A stretch of 64,000 nt of DNA, taken from assembly GCA_031628995.1 (NCBI GenBank), contig JAVLUO010000006.1, forward strand, positions 62,001 to 126,000. The letters are read 5' to 3'. Both the position numbers and the translations under genes were made by a program. Numbering within the stretch: the first letter of the stretch is position 1; each line of letters begins with the position of its first letter. The notes below the pieces were generated by a model. The model did not search any database. It was not told where the DNA came from and saw only the letters and a program-made list of their open reading frames with translations. This stretch comes from Bacillota bacterium LX-D. GTDB taxonomy: Bacteria > Bacillota > DUOV01 > Zhaonellaceae. Of the stretch, positions 49,943-58,842 are shown piece by piece.

Positions 49943-50107
49943 TCAAAAAAATCTTTGGTATGTTTCAATAGTACCGCCGCAATAGTTTTCGTCTGGGTCA
50001 CTGGGATACATGTCAAAAACAAGATTATTGGGATCATTTTCACATTTATAAACATTCATATTACAATCTTTTCCTGAAACTTTAAGAACAAGTTGTACTT
50101 TACCCAT
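49943..50107 (-). CDS. Small conserved-looking protein of unknown function
   Basis: 54 residues, MGKVQLVLKVSGKDCNMNVY and a Cys-containing acidic middle (PSDPDENYCGGTIETYQRFF). Start ATG 50107 has GTAAGGGGGTGAG upstream. There is no membrane segment or known motif. It stands alone between relics and a terminator on the other side. Confidence 0.55.
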   Translation of the reverse strand: MGKVQLVLKVSGKDCNMNVYKCENDPNNLVFDMYPSDPDENYCGGTIETYQRFF

Positions 50108-50290
50108 AGTTCTCACCCCCTTACTTTTAGGATAATAGTATTGCACAGCTTAAAAAATAATTCCTATTTTTGTGACTTAATACGTATGCTATCTTTAAAA
50201 GTTGAGTAGTTTTTAAGAAGTGGATAGAGAATTATAGTGCTGCTGCATATTAGGGGGAAAGAAAAAAGCAACTTATTTTGGATGACAAAT

Positions 50291-50322
50291 AAAAAAGGCG
50301 GTTAAATTAACCGCCTTTTTTT
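50291..50322. terminator. Bidirectional-looking terminator
   Basis: AAAAAAGGCGGTT-AAATT-AACCGCCTTTTTTT; A- and T-runs on both sides. It would serve the minus-strand membrane-protein gene to its right. The rest of 50147-50398 shows no gene. Confidence 0.75.
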
Positions 50323-50398
50323 ACTGCTGTTGATTTAAATCATTGTTAGAACTTAGATTAGCATTACTACGGCGTTCCTCTGCTCATTTTAAAGATAG

Positions 50399-50893
50399 TT
50401 ACATATGATGCATCCCTGGCATATGAGGGGACGTAATAATCATGGGGTCAACCATACCAAAAATCATAGCGATATGAGCAACTACCAGGAAGCCGCCTAC
50501 CAGGGTAAAGTGAATTTTCAACTTTTCTTCAAAGGTCTTATTCTTAAAGATTAAACCCAATTCCATCAAGGCTATGGGAAGAAGGAATAAGACACCGCTA
50601 AGATAAAAACCTACAGCTACTACATCAACCCAGGTATTCCATCCTCCTGTAGCAGTTAGGGGAATAACGGCAGTTTGCATTAAATAGATAAAAATGCCGG
50701 TAAAGTAGAATCCATCAAAAATCCCTGCTATTTTGCTAATAGTTTTAATGGGGCCACTTTTAATTCTGTTAAAAATAATAATAAATTCTGTAATAGTAAT
50801 CGTTTCTGCCAGAATAACCGGAATTGCCATGAAAATAATCAAGTTCCAAGGTTGGTTTTCGGCTAGAAGCCCCATGTAGTGTGTCATATTCAT
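50399..50893 (-). CDS. DUF6803-type integral membrane protein
   Basis: 164 residues, four predicted helices, beginning MNMTHYMGLLAENQPWNLII and ending HMPGMHHM, a His/Met-rich tail that could bind metal. I recall this family only as DUF6803; function unknown. ATG is preceded by AAAGGTGGTC. Separate from the accessory region to its left by composition. Confidence 0.65.
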   Translation of the reverse strand: MNMTHYMGLLAENQPWNLIIFMAIPVILAETITITEFIIIFNRIKSGPIKTISKIAGIFDGFYFTGIFIYLMQTAVIPLTATGGWNTWVDVVAVGFYLSGVLFLLPIALMELGLIFKNKTFEEKLKIHFTLVGGFLVVAHIAMIFGMVDPMIITSPHMPGMHHM

Positions 50894-51114
50894 TTAATCG
50901 ACCACCTTTCTATAGTTTTCATAATGTACTTGTACTATAACAAAAAGATGTGAAGAAACTTTATTGGAAATGTGATCAATTTGTGAAATTTTCTAATCAA
51001 AGAACCGAAGTAAAGAAGTAAAATAGTTAGGGGCGCATTATTAAAGACATATTTGAAAAATAATAATGACAACTCCAACTATACCTGGTGAAAGATATGA
51101 GGTAGAATAGCAAT

Positions 51115-51798
51115 ATGACTAGAAAAAATATTCTGGTAGTTGACGATGAACCCAAAATGAGGGAATTGATTTCCTTATATTTGACTAAAGAAAATTATCA
51201 AGTGGTTACCGCTGAGGACGGATTACAGGCTTTGCAGGAACTTGATAAAGGTACCCCATTCAGTTTATTTATTATTGACGTTATGATGCCAAATATGGAT
51301 GGATTTACCTTATGTAAGGAAATCAGGCGTATTTCCGACAAACCTGTGGTTTTTCTTACGGCCCGTGGCGAGGAGCATGAACGCTTATTGGGATTTGAGA
51401 GCGGGGCCGACGACTATATTGTAAAACCCTTTAGCCCAAGGGAGTTGTTAGCCAGAGTCAAAGCTATTTTGAAAAGAACAGAGTCTACTTTGGAAGCAGC
51501 AGGTAAACAAACCTATGGTGACATAACAATAGATATAGAAGGCAGGGAAGTAAAACTGGGTGCTAAAAAGCTGAACTTGTCACCAAAAGAATTTGATCTG
51601 TTGGTTTATCTAGCTAAAAATTCGGGTAAAGTTTTGTCTCGGGAACAAATTACAGAAAACGTCTGGGATTATGAATACTATGGTGACCAAAGAACTGTTG
51701 ATACCCATATTAAAAAACTACGAGAAAAACTGATGGATAAGACAGAAAAGTATATAAAAACAGTATGGGGTGTTGGTTATAAATTTGAGGTGGAGTGA
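51115..51798 (+). CDS. OmpR/PhoB-family response regulator
   Basis: 227 residues. Receiver domain with acidic pair DDE (10-12), phospho-acceptor Asp55 (IIDVMMPNMDG), Thr and Lys of the switch (FLTARG, VKPFS), then a winged-helix output domain (RTVDTHIKKLREKL). It is co-transcribed with the histidine kinase 3 bases later. The signal and targets are not evident. Confidence 0.95.
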   Translation: MTRKNILVVDDEPKMRELISLYLTKENYQVVTAEDGLQALQELDKGTPFSLFIIDVMMPNMDGFTLCKEIRRISDKPVVFLTARGEEHERLLGFESGADDYIVKPFSPRELLARVKAILKRTESTLEAAGKQTYGDITIDIEGREVKLGAKKLNLSPKEFDLLVYLAKNSGKVLSREQITENVWDYEYYGDQRTVDTHIKKLREKLMDKTEKYIKTVWGVGYKFEVE

Positions 51799-51801
51799 AC
51801 A

Positions 51802-53586
51802 ATGACCAGAAGCATTGTTGCTAAGTTATGGATAACTATAGTGCTGTTAATCATTGTAGTGTTCATTGTCTTGGGTCTTGGTTTATTTCAGGCTGTGGGG
51901 AATTACTATTATACTCAAATAGCCAGCAACCTTATTAGCCAGGGCCAAGAGGTTATTAGCTTGTATGCCGAAGACCCTGTTGAGTTTCAAAAGACCAAGG
52001 AGATTGATCATATTTCCCGCATTATCAAAGCCCACATAATTATTTTAAACGAAAAAGGAATCGTCCAGATCTGCAACCAGATGAGGCATCTGTCTCCGGG
52101 CTCCCTTTTTGAGGAGACGGAACTGACGCAAATCTTTCATGGGGAAATAGTAGCAAAGAGAGGGTATCATCATACCTTCGATAACCAAATGTTATCCGTT
52201 GGGCTCCCAATTATGAAGAATAATAAAGTTGAGGAAGCTTTGCTGATCTATACCCCTATCGCTCCTTTATCAGCAGCGTTAAATACTTTTCGTGGCATTA
52301 TTTACTGGGGTTTACTAATAGCTGTTATTTTAACATCTATCTTGGCTTTTTTTCTTTCCCGTACCTTATCAAGACCTCTGATTAGAATGAATCAAGTCGC
52401 CTTAAGCCTGGCCAAAGGTGATTATAGCCAACGAGTTACGGTGAAAAGTAGGGATGAGGTAGGAGCGTTAGGTGCATCATTAAATTTTCTCTCAGAGCAG
52501 TTAAAGAAAAACATTTCCGAATTATCTTATGAAAAAGAAAAAATCGAAAATATTCTTATCGGTATGTCCGACGGTGTAATAACCTTTGACACTAAGGGGA
52601 AGATAGTTCTTTTTAACCCCCAGGCTAAACACCTACTTGTCGGTTGTGCTGAAATCGAAAGAAATAAGGTTCTAGAACATTGCATTTATCTAAATCAGCT
52701 CTACAAGTTATATCAGCGTACTATGGAAACTGGAAATCTAACACAAGGTGAAATAAATGTTCAGGGGAAAATCCTTTCTGCCAAGCTCTCTCCTTTATTT
52801 GATGAAACCAGTAAAAACCTAATTGGGGTAGTAACGGTGCTCCAGGATGTAACGAGAGAACGAAAACTAGAAGAAATGCGCCGTGAATTTGTCGCCAATG
52901 TCTCCCATGAACTAAGAACACCCATCAGCCTGATCCGGGGTTATTCTGAAGCTATCATTGATGGCGTTGCCGAATCCCCAGACCAAAGGAATAGTTTTCT
53001 TAAAATAATTCTGGAGGAAGCTAATAGGTTAAAATGGTTGGTTGAGGACCTTCTTGAATTGTCACGGCTGCAATCAGGTGCTATTTTATTAGAAAAAGAA
53101 TGGATTGATCTTGTCCAAGTATTTGCCCAGCTAAAAGCCAGATTCCAAACATCATTTAATCAAAATGGAATAGATTTTCAGGTGGAAATCGGACCCGACG
53201 CAGCTTCCCTTTTAGCTGACCGCTTTAGGTTAGAGCAGGTGCTAATTAATTTAGTAAATAATGCCATACGTTATGCTGCTGGGGGGAAAATTGAAGTAAA
53301 AACGCGCAAAGTTAGAGATGGCGTTGAACTAAGCATTAGCGATACGGGTCAGGGTATCTCTGAGGAAGATTTGCCCTTTATTTTCGAAAGGTTTTACCGG
53401 GCGGATAAATCCAGGAACAGAGAAAGTGGGGGAACAGGTATCGGGCTTTCTATCGTAAAGAACATTATAGATGCCCATCAAGGTAAAATTTCTGTTACGA
53501 GTAAAGAAGGGAAAGGCACTATCTTTACAATAGTTTTTCCAAGCAGAACCTGTCCAAAAAGAACTTTTACCTGGTGTGTTAATTAA
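51802..53586 (+). CDS. Sensor histidine kinase with HAMP and PAS domains
   Basis: 594 residues: TM1 (~10-32), extracytoplasmic sensor (~35-165), TM2 (~168-190), HAMP (~190-242), PAS (~250-350), HisKA with His369 (ANVSHELRTPISL), HATPase with N box and G boxes (SDTGQGISEEDLPF, GGTGIGLSIVKN). The C-terminus after TIVFPS is an unusual Cys-containing extension (TCPKRTFTWCVN), which may reflect a late frameshift. Partner of the upstream response regulator. Confidence 0.94.
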   Translation: MTRSIVAKLWITIVLLIIVVFIVLGLGLFQAVGNYYYTQIASNLISQGQEVISLYAEDPVEFQKTKEIDHISRIIKAHIIILNEKGIVQICNQMRHLSPGSLFEETELTQIFHGEIVAKRGYHHTFDNQMLSVGLPIMKNNKVEEALLIYTPIAPLSAALNTFRGIIYWGLLIAVILTSILAFFLSRTLSRPLIRMNQVALSLAKGDYSQRVTVKSRDEVGALGASLNFLSEQLKKNISELSYEKEKIENILIGMSDGVITFDTKGKIVLFNPQAKHLLVGCAEIERNKVLEHCIYLNQLYKLYQRTMETGNLTQGEINVQGKILSAKLSPLFDETSKNLIGVVTVLQDVTRERKLEEMRREFVANVSHELRTPISLIRGYSEAIIDGVAESPDQRNSFLKIILEEANRLKWLVEDLLELSRLQSGAILLEKEWIDLVQVFAQLKARFQTSFNQNGIDFQVEIGPDAASLLADRFRLEQVLINLVNNAIRYAAGGKIEVKTRKVRDGVELSISDTGQGISEEDLPFIFERFYRADKSRNRESGGTGIGLSIVKNIIDAHQGKISVTSKEGKGTIFTIVFPSRTCPKRTFTWCVN

Positions 53587-53637
53587 TGCTTGAGGGTATT
53601 AAGTAGTATACCCTGGGGATTATGTGAACATTAAAGC

Positions 53638-53672
53638 CAAATGCGCAACACCTATTGCAGGTTGTTGCGCAT
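53638..53672 (+). terminator. Hairpin after the histidine kinase
   Basis: AATGCGCAACA ... TGTTGCGCATT, 11-bp stem followed by CTGTTAATT. Confidence 0.65.
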
Positions 53673-53702
53673 TCTGTTAATTCGCAAAACAAAACACATA
53701 AA

Positions 53703-53794
53703 ACAGATAGGAATAATAAAATATTTCTCTTGCTAGACAATAATGTATCCCGTATAATAACTTTATAAGAATAAAACCTATAGGAATGCTAAAC
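53703..53794 (+). promoter_or_regulatory. Promoter with sulfur-type boxes (sulfate/homocysteine operon)
   Basis: TTGCTA (53730), 17-base spacer, TATAAT (53753). A box AAAACCTATAGGAATGCTAA (53773-53792) follows the start site, and an additional AGATAGGAATAATAAA (53705-53720) precedes the -35 element. Confidence 0.7.
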
Positions 53795-53815
53795 ATTACG
53801 GGAGGAGAGAGGGAA

Positions 53816-54862
53816 GTGAAAAATTACGGAAGAATAATTGGGATTGCTTTAACCTTGGCTTTAGCTGGAGGTTTGGCAGTGGGATGCGCATCTCAAGGCA
53901 AAGAAAGCAAAGCTAATCAACCGATTAAAGTCAGAACTGCTTTTTTTCCAAATATTACCCATTCCCAGGCCCTAGTAGGTAAGGCAGAAGGAAAGTTTCA
54001 GCAGGCTTTTGGTAACTCAGCCACCATTGAATGGAAGGCCTTTAACGCGGGGCCGGCTGAGATTGAAGCACTTTTTGCAGGGGAAGTTGATATTGGATAT
54101 ATAGGACCGGGACCTGCTATCAATGGCTACGTTAAGTCTAAGGGAGACTTGCAAATTATTGCTGGGGCTACTGATGGGGGTGCAATTTTAGTATCTCGGA
54201 AAGATTTAGTGATTAAAAATATTAAAGAGTTGAGCGGTAAAAAAATAGCTGTACCCCAATTTGGCAATACCCAGGATCTATCGTTGAGAAATCTACTGCA
54301 GCAAAACGGGTTACAAGATATAACTAAAGGGGGAACGGTAGAAATCAGGCAGGCTGAAAATCCCGACATTAAAACCCTACTAGATCGAGGAGAAATTGAT
54401 GCTGCTCTGGTGCCGGAACCATGGGGGACTCGCTTAATTAAAGAAGTGGGCGCTAATGTAGTATTGGATTATAATCAAGTTTGGCGCAATGGTAAATATA
54501 CAACAGCGGTGGTTATTGCTAGAAAAGATTTTATTAAACAACATCCTGATCTTGTGGAAAAATTCTTAAAAACCCATGTGGAATTGACTGAGTATATCAA
54601 CAAAAATCCTGAAAAGGCTAAAGTGGCAGTGAATGCCCAGATCGATGAATTAACTCAGAAACCCCTAGCTCAAGAAGTACTAGATCAGGCTTTTAATCGT
54701 TTAACCGTTACCAATAATCCTGAAGCCGAATCTGTTTATGACTTTGCCAATTTGTCCTTTGCTGCTGGTTTTGTCAAAGAAAAGCCTGAGCTAAAAGATC
54801 TGTTTAATCTAGAAATTTTAAACAAAGTTTTAAAGGAAAAAGGACTACAGGAAATTAGATAG
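53816..54862 (+). CDS. Sulfonate/sulfate-ester ABC transporter binding lipoprotein (SsuA-like), third system
   Basis: 348 residues. GTG 53816 follows GGGAGGAGAGAGGGAA. Lipobox LAVGC (GGLAVGCASQG). Binding-fold segments RTAFFPNITHSQALVGKAEG, FNAGPAEIEALFAGEVDIGY and IGPGPAINGYVKSKG are typical of the aliphatic-sulfonate/nitrate-type group. As the first gene of the sulfate-assimilation operon it may import sulfonate or sulfate itself. Confidence 0.87.
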   Translation: MKNYGRIIGIALTLALAGGLAVGCASQGKESKANQPIKVRTAFFPNITHSQALVGKAEGKFQQAFGNSATIEWKAFNAGPAEIEALFAGEVDIGYIGPGPAINGYVKSKGDLQIIAGATDGGAILVSRKDLVIKNIKELSGKKIAVPQFGNTQDLSLRNLLQQNGLQDITKGGTVEIRQAENPDIKTLLDRGEIDAALVPEPWGTRLIKEVGANVVLDYNQVWRNGKYTTAVVIARKDFIKQHPDLVEKFLKTHVELTEYINKNPEKAKVAVNAQIDELTQKPLAQEVLDQAFNRLTVTNNPEAESVYDFANLSFAAGFVKEKPELKDLFNLEILNKVLKEKGLQEIR

Positions 54863-54961
54863 CTTTCCTCATTATAGGGTCCGGTTTTTTTAAAATACAA
54901 TTCCTAGTAAACAGATAATAAAAGTAATAATAATTTAATATAAGCTGTTAAGGGGGGCTAA

Positions 54962-55804
54962 GTGGTGGGCATTAAAATTGAACATGTAAGTAAACGGTTT
55001 ATTTCTAAACATAGTCAGACCCATACCTTGGATAACATCAACCTTGAAGTTAAGAGGGGGGAATTTTTATGTATCGTTGGTCCTTCTGGTTGTGGTAAAT
55101 CAACTCTTTTGAATATTATTGCGGGACTGGAAAAAGCGTCGGAGGGCCTTGTTTTGTTAGATGGCAAAGAAGTTAAGGGAGCTGGTCCGGATCGAGCCGT
55201 TATGTTTCAAGAGTCAGCACTGTTTCCCTGGCTGAATGTAATCGATAATGTTGAGTTTGGCATGAAAATGGCGGGGATTCCAAAGGCAGAAATGAGGGCA
55301 AAAGCTTTAAAGTATTTGAAAATGGTGCACTTGACAAAGTTTCAAAATTCTTTTGTCCATGAGCTTTCCGGAGGAATGAAGCAGCGGGTAGCTTTAGCCA
55401 GGGCTTTAACCTTGGACTCAAGAGTACTTTTGATGGATGAACCCTTTGCTGCTTTAGACAGCCAGACAAAGAACATTTTGCAAGTGGAGCTCCAGCAAAT
55501 ATGGATGGAAACGGAGAAAACCATTATTTTTATAACCCATAACGTTGAAGAAGCTGTAATGCTGGCAGATAGAGTTGTTGTAATGTCTGCTAATCCGGGA
55601 CGGGTGAAAAAGGAATTTCCGATCCAGCTTGCTCGCCCTAGACAAATAGAAAATTTGGATTTGGCCTATGTTGTGGCTGATGTGATGAAAGAACTGAAGG
55701 CGGAGGTGGAAAAGGTTGCAAAGGCTGAATTTGACAGCGACTGGAATCTGCAAAAAGATGTTGTTTTACATAATATTGATAATAATTTGGGAGCTGGTCT
55801 ATAG
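54962..55804 (+). CDS. ABC transporter ATP-binding protein (SsuB-like), third system
   Basis: 280 residues with Walker [10 protein letters not shown], signature LSGGMKQR, Walker B VLLMDEPFAALD and H-loop ITHNVEEA. GTG start follows AAGGGGGGC. A C-terminal extension of about 35 residues overlaps the next gene. Part of the 53.8-56.5 kb importer. Confidence 0.9.
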   Translation: MVGIKIEHVSKRFISKHSQTHTLDNINLEVKRGEFLCIVGPSGCGKSTLLNIIAGLEKASEGLVLLDGKEVKGAGPDRAVMFQESALFPWLNVIDNVEFGMKMAGIPKAEMRAKALKYLKMVHLTKFQNSFVHELSGGMKQRVALARALTLDSRVLLMDEPFAALDSQTKNILQVELQQIWMETEKTIIFITHNVEEAVMLADRVVVMSANPGRVKKEFPIQLARPRQIENLDLAYVVADVMKELKAEVEKVAKAEFDSDWNLQKDVVLHNIDNNLGAGL

Positions 55805-56510
55805 AATTGGAGTGGATTGGTTAGGAATTTGGAAACCGTATATATTTCCATCTCCATTTTCCGTAATTGACACTCTCATTAGACTAATAGCTGATAATAC
55901 TTTAGGAGTTGCCGTATTGGCCAGCGTTAAAAGGATTCTGCTAGGTTATACCATTTCTGTTCTCATTGGTGTATCGATAGGACTTGTCATTGTCAGGTTT
56001 AAGTACCTTGCTGAGAATCTTAGTGCCCTTATTCTAGGCTTACAGACTTTACCAAGCATTTGTTGGCTTCCCTTTGCCATCTTATGGTATGGGCTAAATG
56101 AGAGTGCCATTATCTTTGTTATAACCGTCGGTTCAACCTTTGCCATTTCCATGGCCGTAGAATCGGGAATAAAAAATGTCAACCCTCTTTATTTAAGAGC
56201 AGCGAAGACTATGGGAGCCAGTGGGTTCAAGGCTTATTGGAATGTCATTATTCCCGCTAGCCTGCCCAGTGTTATCTCCGGTCTAAAACAAGGATGGTCT
56301 TTTGCATGGCGGGCTTTAATGGCTGGGGAAATGCTATCAGCCACCAAAGGTTTGGGCCAGGTGCTAATGGTAGGTCGGGATTTGGCAGATATCAGCCAGG
56401 TAATGGCAGTCATGGTTGTGATTATTGTGCTCGGGTTACTAATTGATAAGCTTATTTTTGAAAGAATTGAAACAAATATCAGGTATCGCTGGGGTTTAGA
56501 CAGAAGTTGA
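55758..56510 (+). CDS. ABC transporter permease (SsuC-like), third system
   Basis: About 250 residues; MLFYIILIIIWELVYRIGVD is the first helix. Coupling loop AAKTMGASGFKAYWNVIIPA, later AGEMLSATKGLGQVL. ATG 55758 lies inside the ATPase gene (overlap ~47 bases); an ATG at 55716 in frame is also possible. The overlap suggests coupled translation. Next gene is the ThiS-like carrier. Confidence 0.88.
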   Translation: MLFYIILIIIWELVYRIGVDWLGIWKPYIFPSPFSVIDTLIRLIADNTLGVAVLASVKRILLGYTISVLIGVSIGLVIVRFKYLAENLSALILGLQTLPSICWLPFAILWYGLNESAIIFVITVGSTFAISMAVESGIKNVNPLYLRAAKTMGASGFKAYWNVIIPASLPSVISGLKQGWSFAWRALMAGEMLSATKGLGQVLMVGRDLADISQVMAVMVVIIVLGLLIDKLIFERIETNIRYRWGLDRS

Positions 56511-56527
56511 TTATGTCAGGAGGAAAG

Positions 56528-56752
56528 ATGATGAAAATTAGTGTTAATGGAAAAGACACTTTTTTGGAAAAGGAAATTACTGTGGCCGAAATGCTGGAAA
56601 CTTTGAATGTTGAAATGAAGCAATATGTCACAGTCCAGATTAATGATGTGTTTATTGACCGAGAGGACTTCGAAAAAATAACCGTACGGGAAAGCGATAT
56701 TGTTGAGTTTCTCTACTTCATGGGAGGCGGAGCTTATGACATTCACCAATGA
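56528..56752 (+). CDS. ThiS/MoaD-like sulfur-carrier protein with C-terminal extension
   Basis: About 74 residues with beta-grasp features (MKISVNGKDTFLEKEITVAE, VTVQINDVFI) and the family end YFMGGG. Unlike mature ThiS, six residues (AYDIHQ) follow the GGG before the stop. Thiocarboxylation needs a free Gly-Gly end, so the tail must be removed, most plausibly by the JAMM protease encoded at 57554. This resembles HcyS of Wolinella, QbsE of Pseudomonas and similar pro-carriers. AGGAGGAAAG precedes the start. It overlaps the ThiF gene. Confidence 0.85.
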   Translation: MMKISVNGKDTFLEKEITVAEMLETLNVEMKQYVTVQINDVFIDREDFEKITVRESDIVEFLYFMGGGAYDIHQ

Positions 56753-57557
56753 CCAATTGGAGAGATATTCCAGACATATTATTTTAAGTGAAGTCGGACC
56801 AAAAGGGCAAAAGAAGCTTTTGGATTCGAAAGTACTTATAATCGGAACTGGTGGCTTGGGTGCTCCGGCAGCCATGTTTCTGGCAGCTGCAGGAATCGGA
56901 ACTATTGGCTTGGTTGACTTTGATGCTGTAGAGTTATCCAATTTGCAACGGCAGATTATTCATCAAACAAAAGACATTGGAAAGCCCAAAATAATTTCCG
57001 GAAAAGAAACAATTAATGAGCTGAATCCTGATGTTGATGTTGTAACATATCAAGTATGGGTTAGTGCCAGCAACATCACGGATATTATTAAAGACAAAGA
57101 CTATGACTTTATCATTGATGGAACTGATAACTTTCCGGCTAAATTTCTCATCAATGATGCCTGCGTCCTAAACCAGAAACCCTTTTCCCATGCAGGAATT
57201 ATTCGATTTGCGGGACAGACCATGACTTATGTTCCAGGTCAGGGACCATGTTATCGCTGTGTTTTTAAAAATCCTCCTCCTCCTGATGCCGTACCTACTT
57301 GTAAGCAGGCAGGAGTTTTGGGTGTAATGGGAGGCATTATCGGTACTATCCAGGCGACGGAAGCTATAAAGTATATCCTGGGTGTAGGAGAATTGCTGAC
57401 AGGCCAACTTTTATTTTACGATGCTTTAGACATGGATTTTAGAAAGATAAAACTTGCCATTAATAAGAACTGCCAGATTTGTGGGGAAAATCCTACAATT
57501 AAGGAACTAATCGATTATGAGCAAGCGGTTTGCGAGCTAAAGAAGGTGAGAGATTGA
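56736..57557 (+). CDS. ThiF/MoeB/HcyF-type adenylyltransferase
   Basis: 273 residues of E1-like fold. Nucleotide-binding GTGGLGAPAAMFLAAAGIG, Arg/Asn of NLQRQIIHQ, two CxxC zinc pairs (CYRC, CQIC), and a cysteine at TCKQAGVLG. It adenylates the Gly end of a sulfur carrier before sulfur transfer. ATG 56736 lies within the carrier gene, using GGAGGCGGAG as ribosome site. Linked carrier, E1 and protease indicate a dedicated sulfur relay. Confidence 0.9.
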   Translation: MTFTNDQLERYSRHIILSEVGPKGQKKLLDSKVLIIGTGGLGAPAAMFLAAAGIGTIGLVDFDAVELSNLQRQIIHQTKDIGKPKIISGKETINELNPDVDVVTYQVWVSASNITDIIKDKDYDFIIDGTDNFPAKFLINDACVLNQKPFSHAGIIRFAGQTMTYVPGQGPCYRCVFKNPPPPDAVPTCKQAGVLGVMGGIIGTIQATEAIKYILGVGELLTGQLLFYDALDMDFRKIKLAINKNCQICGENPTIKELIDYEQAVCELKKVRD

Positions 57558-57973
57558 TTATCCTAACTAAAGGGCAATATCAGGAAATTTTAGATCATGG
57601 GTTGGGAGCATTGCCCAATGAAGCATGTGGCTTACTTGCAGGCAAAGTAGAGATGGATAAAAAAACTGTTGAGAAAGTTTATTTACTTACGAATATTGAT
57701 CATAGTCCCGAACACTTTTCTATGGATCCCAAAGAGCAGTTTGCTGCAGTAAAGGATATGAGGAAAAATGGTTGGGTACTGTTAGGCAACTTCCACAGCC
57801 ATCCTGAGTCGCCGGCTAGGCCATCTGAGGAGGATAAACGTTTAGCTTTTGATGGGGAAGCCAGTTATCTAATTTTATCTTTGCTGGATCGAGAACAGGA
57901 AGTACTTAAAAGCTTTAGAATCCAGGGCAGTAAAGTTTGGCAGGAGGAAGTCCAAATTATAGAGGAGGAATAA
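57554..57973 (+). CDS. JAMM/MPN+ metalloprotease (Mec+/HcyD type)
   Basis: 139 residues. The catalytic Glu is in LPNEACGLLAG and the zinc motif is FHSHPESPARPSEEDKRLA (HxHx7Sx2D). Members remove C-terminal residues from sulfur-carrier proteins or cleave carrier-cysteine adducts (Mec+). TTG 57554 overlaps the ThiF stop by TTGA with GAAGGTGAG upstream. It is expected to trim AYDIHQ from the carrier. Confidence 0.9.
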   Translation: MIILTKGQYQEILDHGLGALPNEACGLLAGKVEMDKKTVEKVYLLTNIDHSPEHFSMDPKEQFAAVKDMRKNGWVLLGNFHSHPESPARPSEEDKRLAFDGEASYLILSLLDREQEVLKSFRIQGSKVWQEEVQIIEEE

Positions 57974-57975
57974 AA

Positions 57976-58842
57976 ATGGACCAAGTGGATTACAAAGAAC
58001 TTAAAAAAGGCGGTTTCATGAAACAAGTCCAAAAAGATTGTTTTTCCTTAAGATTAAGAGTTGTGGGTGGCCGGTTGTTGGCTAAACACTTGCAAAAGGT
58101 ATCTGAAATCGCTGAAAAATATGGTCAGGGGTATATCCATATGACCGCTAGACAAAGCCTAGAGATTCCTTATATAAAGTTAAAGGATATTGATACTGTT
58201 AAACAAGAACTGGCGAAAACTGGTTTACAGCCTGGGGCCTGCGGTCCAAGAGTGAGAACTATCACTGCTTGTCAGGGATGTGCCATTTGTTCTGGCGGGC
58301 TGATTAATACGACTGAATTGGCTGAAGAATTTGATCAAAAGTATTATGCAAGGGAGCTTCCCCATAAGTTTAAGCTGGGGATTACAGGCTGTCGAAATAA
58401 CTGTCTTAAGGCTGAAGAGAATGACCTGGGAGTTAAGGGTGGCCTTAAGCCGGAGTGGGTTGAAGATAAATGCAGCTTTTGCGGTCTCTGCGAAGTAGTT
58501 TGCCCTGCCAAGGCTATTAAAATAGACAAAGAAGAAAAACAATTACATTTTGATAACAAGCTTTGCAATTATTGTGGAAGATGCGTCAAGTCATGTCCTG
58601 TAGATGCCTGGGAAGGGGAAAGAGGTTTTATTCTTTACTTTGGTGGTTTGTTTGGCAACAGGATTGCCATTGGAAAACAGCTGCTCCCCATTATCTTCGG
58701 CAAGGAGACACTTCATAAAGTTATTGAAACGACCTTGAAGTTCTTCGAAAAATATGCTAAGCCCAGTGAAAGATTTAGAAATACCTTAGATAGAGTTGGT
58801 TGGAACTTGCTGGAAGATGAATTGAAAGAGGTGCTGAAATGA
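57976..58842 (+). CDS. Siroheme sulfite/nitrite reductase with ferredoxin domain (small assimilatory type)
   Basis: 288 residues. N-terminal siroheme-binding repeat (GQGYIHMTARQSLEIPYIK), coupled siroheme/4Fe-4S cysteines in TACQGCAICSGG and ITGCRNNCLK, and two ferredoxin motifs CSFCGLCEVVCP and CNYCGRCVKSCP. Reduces sulfite to sulfide with six electrons. The small size recalls the assimilatory reductases of anaerobes and the Fsr/AsrC family. AGAGGAGGAAT precedes the ATG. In this operon it follows AprAB-like APS reduction and feeds the sulfur carrier. Confidence 0.88.
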   Translation: MDQVDYKELKKGGFMKQVQKDCFSLRLRVVGGRLLAKHLQKVSEIAEKYGQGYIHMTARQSLEIPYIKLKDIDTVKQELAKTGLQPGACGPRVRTITACQGCAICSGGLINTTELAEEFDQKYYARELPHKFKLGITGCRNNCLKAEENDLGVKGGLKPEWVEDKCSFCGLCEVVCPAKAIKIDKEEKQLHFDNKLCNYCGRCVKSCPVDAWEGERGFILYFGGLFGNRIAIGKQLLPIIFGKETLHKVIETTLKFFEKYAKPSERFRNTLDRVGWNLLEDELKEVLK

